This document shows, in pieces, positions 61,530-64,000 of a DNA stretch of 64,000 nt. The translations under genes were made by a program, and so were the position numbers. The first letter of the stretch is position 1; each line of letters begins with the position of its first letter. The stretch is from Aquamicrobium defluvii (lineage in GTDB: Bacteria; Pseudomonadota; Alphaproteobacteria; Rhizobiales; Rhizobiaceae), in contig NZ_SNZF01000009.1 in assembly GCF_004363725.1 (NCBI RefSeq), positions 62,001 to 126,000 of the forward strand, in the 5' to 3' direction. Below the pieces are notes generated by a model. That model was given only the letters and a program-made list of their open reading frames with translations. It made no database searches and was not told the DNA's origin.

Positions 61530-62594
61530 ATGGCCGAGCGCAAGACCGGGCTGACTTATGCCGAAGCTGGCGTCGATATCGATGCCGGCAATCTGATGGT
61601 GGAAAAGATCAAGCCGCTGGTGCGCGCCACCCGCCGGCCCGGTGCCGATGGTGAAATCGGCGGGTTCGGCGGGCTGTTCGACCTCAGGGCGGCTGGCTTC
61701 ACCGACCCTGTTCTGGTGGCTGCCAATGACGGCGTCGGCACCAAGCTCAAGATCGCCATCGATGCCGGAAAGCACGACACGATCGGAATCGATCTCGTCG
61801 CCATGTGCGTCAACGACCTCGTCGTGCAGGGCGCCGAACCTCTGTTCTTCCTCGACTATCTCGCCACCGGCAAGCTCGACCCCGAGCAGGGTGCGGCCAT
61901 CGTCGGTGGCATCGCGAAGGGATGCCGCGAGGCGGGATGCGCGCTGATCGGCGGCGAGACGGCCGAAATGCCGGGCATGTATCATGGCGACGATTACGAC
62001 CTCGCCGGCTTTGCAGTGGGCGCGGCTGAACGCGGCCAGTTGCTGCCGAGCGACGACATCGTCGAAGGCGACGTGATTCTCGGCCTCGCCTCTTCCGGCG
62101 TGCACTCCAATGGCTATTCGCTCGTGCGCCGCATCGTGGCCGCTTTGGGCCTCGGCTGGAGCGATCCTGCGCCATTCGACAAGGGCCAGTCGCTTGCCGA
62201 AGCCTTGCTGGAGCCGACCAGAATCTACGTGAAGCCCGTGCTCAGGGCGATCCGTGAAACCCATGGCATCAAGGCGCTGGCGCATATCACCGGCGGCGGC
62301 TTTCCGGAGAACATTCCGCGCGTGCTGTCGGGGGATTTTTCGGCCGAGCTCGACCTCGACGCCATTCAGGCACCACCGGTGTTTTCGTGGCTGGCAAGGA
62401 CCGGCGGCGTTGAGGCCAACGAAATGATGCGCACCTTCAACTGCGGCATCGGCATGGTTGTCGTGGTGGCCTCGGGACAGGCAGCACAGATCGCGGCGGT
62501 GCTTCAGGGTGCGGGCGAGACGGTTACATCAATCGGCCGCATCGTGCCGCGCCGCGACACCGGCGTGATTTATCGGGGGAGCATCGGCCTATGA
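61530..62594 (+). CDS. purM: phosphoribosylformylglycinamidine cyclo-ligase
   Basis: A protein of 354 residues. [21 protein letters not shown] opens the family, and [45 protein letters not shown], and [16 protein letters not shown] complete the ATP and substrate-binding motifs. It makes aminoimidazole ribotide in purine synthesis. AAGGGGA lies six bases before the ATG at 61530, which decides against 61485. It is coupled to purN by an ATGA overlap and is divergent from the permease gene. Confidence 0.96.
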   Translation: MAERKTGLTYAEAGVDIDAGNLMVEKIKPLVRATRRPGADGEIGGFGGLFDLRAAGFTDPVLVAANDGVGTKLKIAIDAGKHDTIGIDLVAMCVNDLVVQGAEPLFFLDYLATGKLDPEQGAAIVGGIAKGCREAGCALIGGETAEMPGMYHGDDYDLAGFAVGAAERGQLLPSDDIVEGDVILGLASSGVHSNGYSLVRRIVAALGLGWSDPAPFDKGQSLAEALLEPTRIYVKPVLRAIRETHGIKALAHITGGGFPENIPRVLSGDFSAELDLDAIQAPPVFSWLARTGGVEANEMMRTFNCGIGMVVVVASGQAAQIAAVLQGAGETVTSIGRIVPRRDTGVIYRGSIGL

Positions 62595-63304
62595 CAGTTC
62601 AGCGCAAACGCACGGTGGTGCTGATTTCCGGGCGCGGCTCCAACATGAGCGCGCTCATCGAAGCGGCATCCGACCCGGCCTATCCCGCAGAGATTGTCGG
62701 CGTCATATCCGACAAGGCGGATGCCCACGGCCTGCGTGTCGCTGCCGCGCGCGGCATTCCCACCCGCACCGTGCTGCGCAGCGACTATGCCAGCAAGGCA
62801 CATCACGATGCCGCCATCGACGCCGCACTGGCGGGATTCAGGGCGGAGATCGTCGCGCTTGCGGGATATATGCGCCTGCTGACAGCTTCTTTCGTGGAGA
62901 AGTGGCTCGGCCGGATGATCAACATCCACCCTTCCCTGCTGCCGGCCTTCAAGGGGCTCGAACCGCACAGGCGCGCACTAGAGGCCGGCGTGAAGGTTCA
63001 CGGCTGCACCGTGCATTTCGTGACCGCGGAAATGGATGACGGCCCCATCATCGCCCAGGCGGCGGTCCCGGTTCTCGCAGACGACACCGAGGCTTCGCTT
63101 GTCGCGCGCGTGCTCAGAGCCGAACATCCCCTTTATGTCCTGGCGCTCAGGATGCTCGCAGAGGGCAAGGTCGCCATGGCGGACGGCAAGGTTCGCTTTA
63201 CCGCGGCGATGGGTCTGGTCGAAAATCCGGATCACGTGCTGATGTCTCCCGCCGATCTTCGCGATGAAGTCGACCTCGAAGCGCTGGCGCGTTTCACGCC
63301 CTGA
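62591..63304 (+). CDS. purN: phosphoribosylglycinamide formyltransferase
   Basis: A protein of 237 residues. [20 protein letters not shown] starts it, and the catalytic Asn/His region [15 protein letters not shown] (about 111-125) with [21 protein letters not shown] is present. It transfers a formyl group from 10-formyl-tetrahydrofolate to glycinamide ribotide. The ATG overlaps the purM stop (ATGA). Confidence 0.96.
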   Translation: MTVQRKRTVVLISGRGSNMSALIEAASDPAYPAEIVGVISDKADAHGLRVAAARGIPTRTVLRSDYASKAHHDAAIDAALAGFRAEIVALAGYMRLLTASFVEKWLGRMINIHPSLLPAFKGLEPHRRALEAGVKVHGCTVHFVTAEMDDGPIIAQAAVPVLADDTEASLVARVLRAEHPLYVLALRMLAEGKVAMADGKVRFTAAMGLVENPDHVLMSPADLRDEVDLEALARFTP

Positions 63305-63310
63305 CCGGCG

Positions 63311-63826
63311 ATGCGCCGCCTTTTTCTCCTGAGACACGCAAAGTCGGCCTGGGACGATCCCGCGCTTTCCGATTTTGAGAGACCGCTGGCACCGCGCGGC
63401 AAAAAAGCCGCACCGCTGATGGGGCGGGAAATGACCCGGCGCGGCTGGCTGCCCGATCTTGCCGTGGTTTCATCGGCGGTCCGCACGCGCGAGACCTGGG
63501 AGCTTGCCGGCGCGCTACTGCCTGCACCTTGCCGCACGCATTTCACCGAAGCGATCTATGAAGCCGCGCCGTGGCACATACTGGCCGAAATCAACAGCGT
63601 TCCCGACGAGGTGGGGAACCTGCTTGTTGTCGGACACAATCCGGGACTGGAACTTCTTGCAAGGATGCTGGCCGGCCCCGGTTCCGCCGCCTCCGCGCTC
63701 AATCGGCTGAACGCCAGGTTTCCGACTGCCGCGATTGCAAGCCTCGAAGTGGAATCGGACTGGGCGGAGCTTGGCGCCGCCTCGGCCCGTCTGACGGATA
63801 TCATCACGCCGAGGGAACTCGGCTGA
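63311..63826 (+). CDS. SixA-type histidine phosphatase family protein
   Basis: A protein of 171 residues. The phosphatase RHG-type motif is LFLLRHAKSAWDD (His and Arg near the start), followed by ERPLAPRGKKAAPLMG and the second His in LLVVGHNPGLELLARML (about 112-128). SixA-like enzymes remove phosphate from histidine of phosphotransfer proteins, but other targets exist in this family. It follows purN by six bases and may be read through with purMN. Confidence 0.87.
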   Translation: MRRLFLLRHAKSAWDDPALSDFERPLAPRGKKAAPLMGREMTRRGWLPDLAVVSSAVRTRETWELAGALLPAPCRTHFTEAIYEAAPWHILAEINSVPDEVGNLLVVGHNPGLELLARMLAGPGSAASALNRLNARFPTAAIASLEVESDWAELGAASARLTDIITPRELG

Positions 63827-63830
63827 TTCT

Positions 63831-63878
63831 GGAGCGGCGGACGCCCGGACAGATCCGGTCTGCCGCTCCATCTGTTTG
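63831..63878. terminator. terminator between purN-side genes and the ABC-F gene
   Basis: GGAGCGGC (63831-63838) pairs with GCCGCTCC (63862-63869), with a nested CCGGA/TCCGG stem. On the plus strand it is followed by ATCTGTTTGTTTT. It begins just after the SixA-like stop and probably serves the convergent gene pair. Confidence 0.65.
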
Positions 63879-63930
63879 TTTTCGCCGTATTTGTGCGACG
63901 TCGGGTGATTCAACCTGACTGCAAAATGCT

Positions 63931-64000
63931 CTATTCCGCTATGCCTTCCTCATATTCGGCGGACATTTCCAGCCAGCGTTCTTCGTGACCGCCCAGCTGC
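63931..64000 (-). CDS. 3' end of a probable ABC-F family ATPase
   Basis: Only the last 22 codons are visible, ending in the TAG at 63931. The residues QLGGHEERWLEMSAEYEEG resemble the C-terminal coiled coil of ABC-F translation factors (Uup/EttA-like). The rest lies beyond the right edge, so the assignment rests on this short stretch. Confidence 0.5.
   Translation of the reverse strand, partial: QLGGHEERWLEMSAEYEEGIAE

Overview
The window is G+C-rich bacterial chromosome from an alphaproteobacterium, most likely a member of the Hyphomicrobiales (Rhizobiales) in the Brucellaceae/Phyllobacteriaceae neighbourhood. The reasons are a fused SecDF, the linkage serS-surE-pcm-nlpD-like-yajC/secDF, an HdaA-PerM-purM/purN block, a complete aapJQMP amino-acid transporter, ppk-ppx overlap, tandem DUF1127 genes with cuckoo/CcsR-type RNA hairpins, and bacterial homologues of mitochondrial complex I accessory proteins. 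The genus cannot be fixed from the sequence alone.

Layout. 1-2.0 kb: a DUF2157 membrane protein, two DUF1127 small proteins and an array of six hairpins that each expose CCTCCTCCC in the loop. 2.0-13.0 kb: core housekeeping genes (trmFO, two complex I assembly-factor homologues, secDF, yajC, a DUF815 ATPase, an NlpD-like lipoprotein, pcm, surE, serS). 13.2-24.1 kb: small-molecule metabolism (FAH and MaoC-type enzymes, agmatinase, argC, a small-molecule kinase), heme A synthase, an L,D-transpeptidase, a rhodanese, and a divergent hydrolase/MarR pair with two visible operators. 24.1-27.8 kb: molybdenum cofactor genes moaA, mobA and mobB. 27.9-31.9 kb: an amino-acid ABC import operon without its own ATPase, a dehydrogenase and an Lrp-type regulator. 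31.9-44.8 kb: polyphosphate genes, an NDUFS6-like zinc protein, the aapJQMP operon, metC, an OsmC protein, tRNA-Pro and an NDUFS4-like protein.

44.9-55.9 kb is an 11 kb integrated element. It sits in the 3' end of tRNA-Arg(TCT) and is bounded by a perfect 19-bp direct repeat. All its genes read on the minus strand, mostly with ATGA overlaps: TOPRIM primase/helicase, HNH nuclease, large terminase, two small proteins, HK97-type capsid, connector, prohead protease, portal, a small protein, head-closure protein, an unknown protein, an AlpA-like HTH and a tyrosine integrase. There are no tail, lysis or recognisable small-terminase genes. This gene set fits a capsid-forming phage satellite (cf-PICI-like) that would make its own heads and borrow tails from a helper phage. 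A cluster of GGTAACA-type repeats at the 3' end of the primase gene is a candidate replication origin. It is the most interesting system in the window.

55.9-59.0 kb, just right of the element, is a second accessory patch with two palindromic repeats, a Cys-rich small protein and two glycosyltransferases, the first visibly A+T-richer. 59.3-64.0 kb returns to core genes: hdaA, an AI-2E/PerM permease, purM, purN, a SixA-type phosphatase, and the 3' end of a probable ABC-F ATPase.
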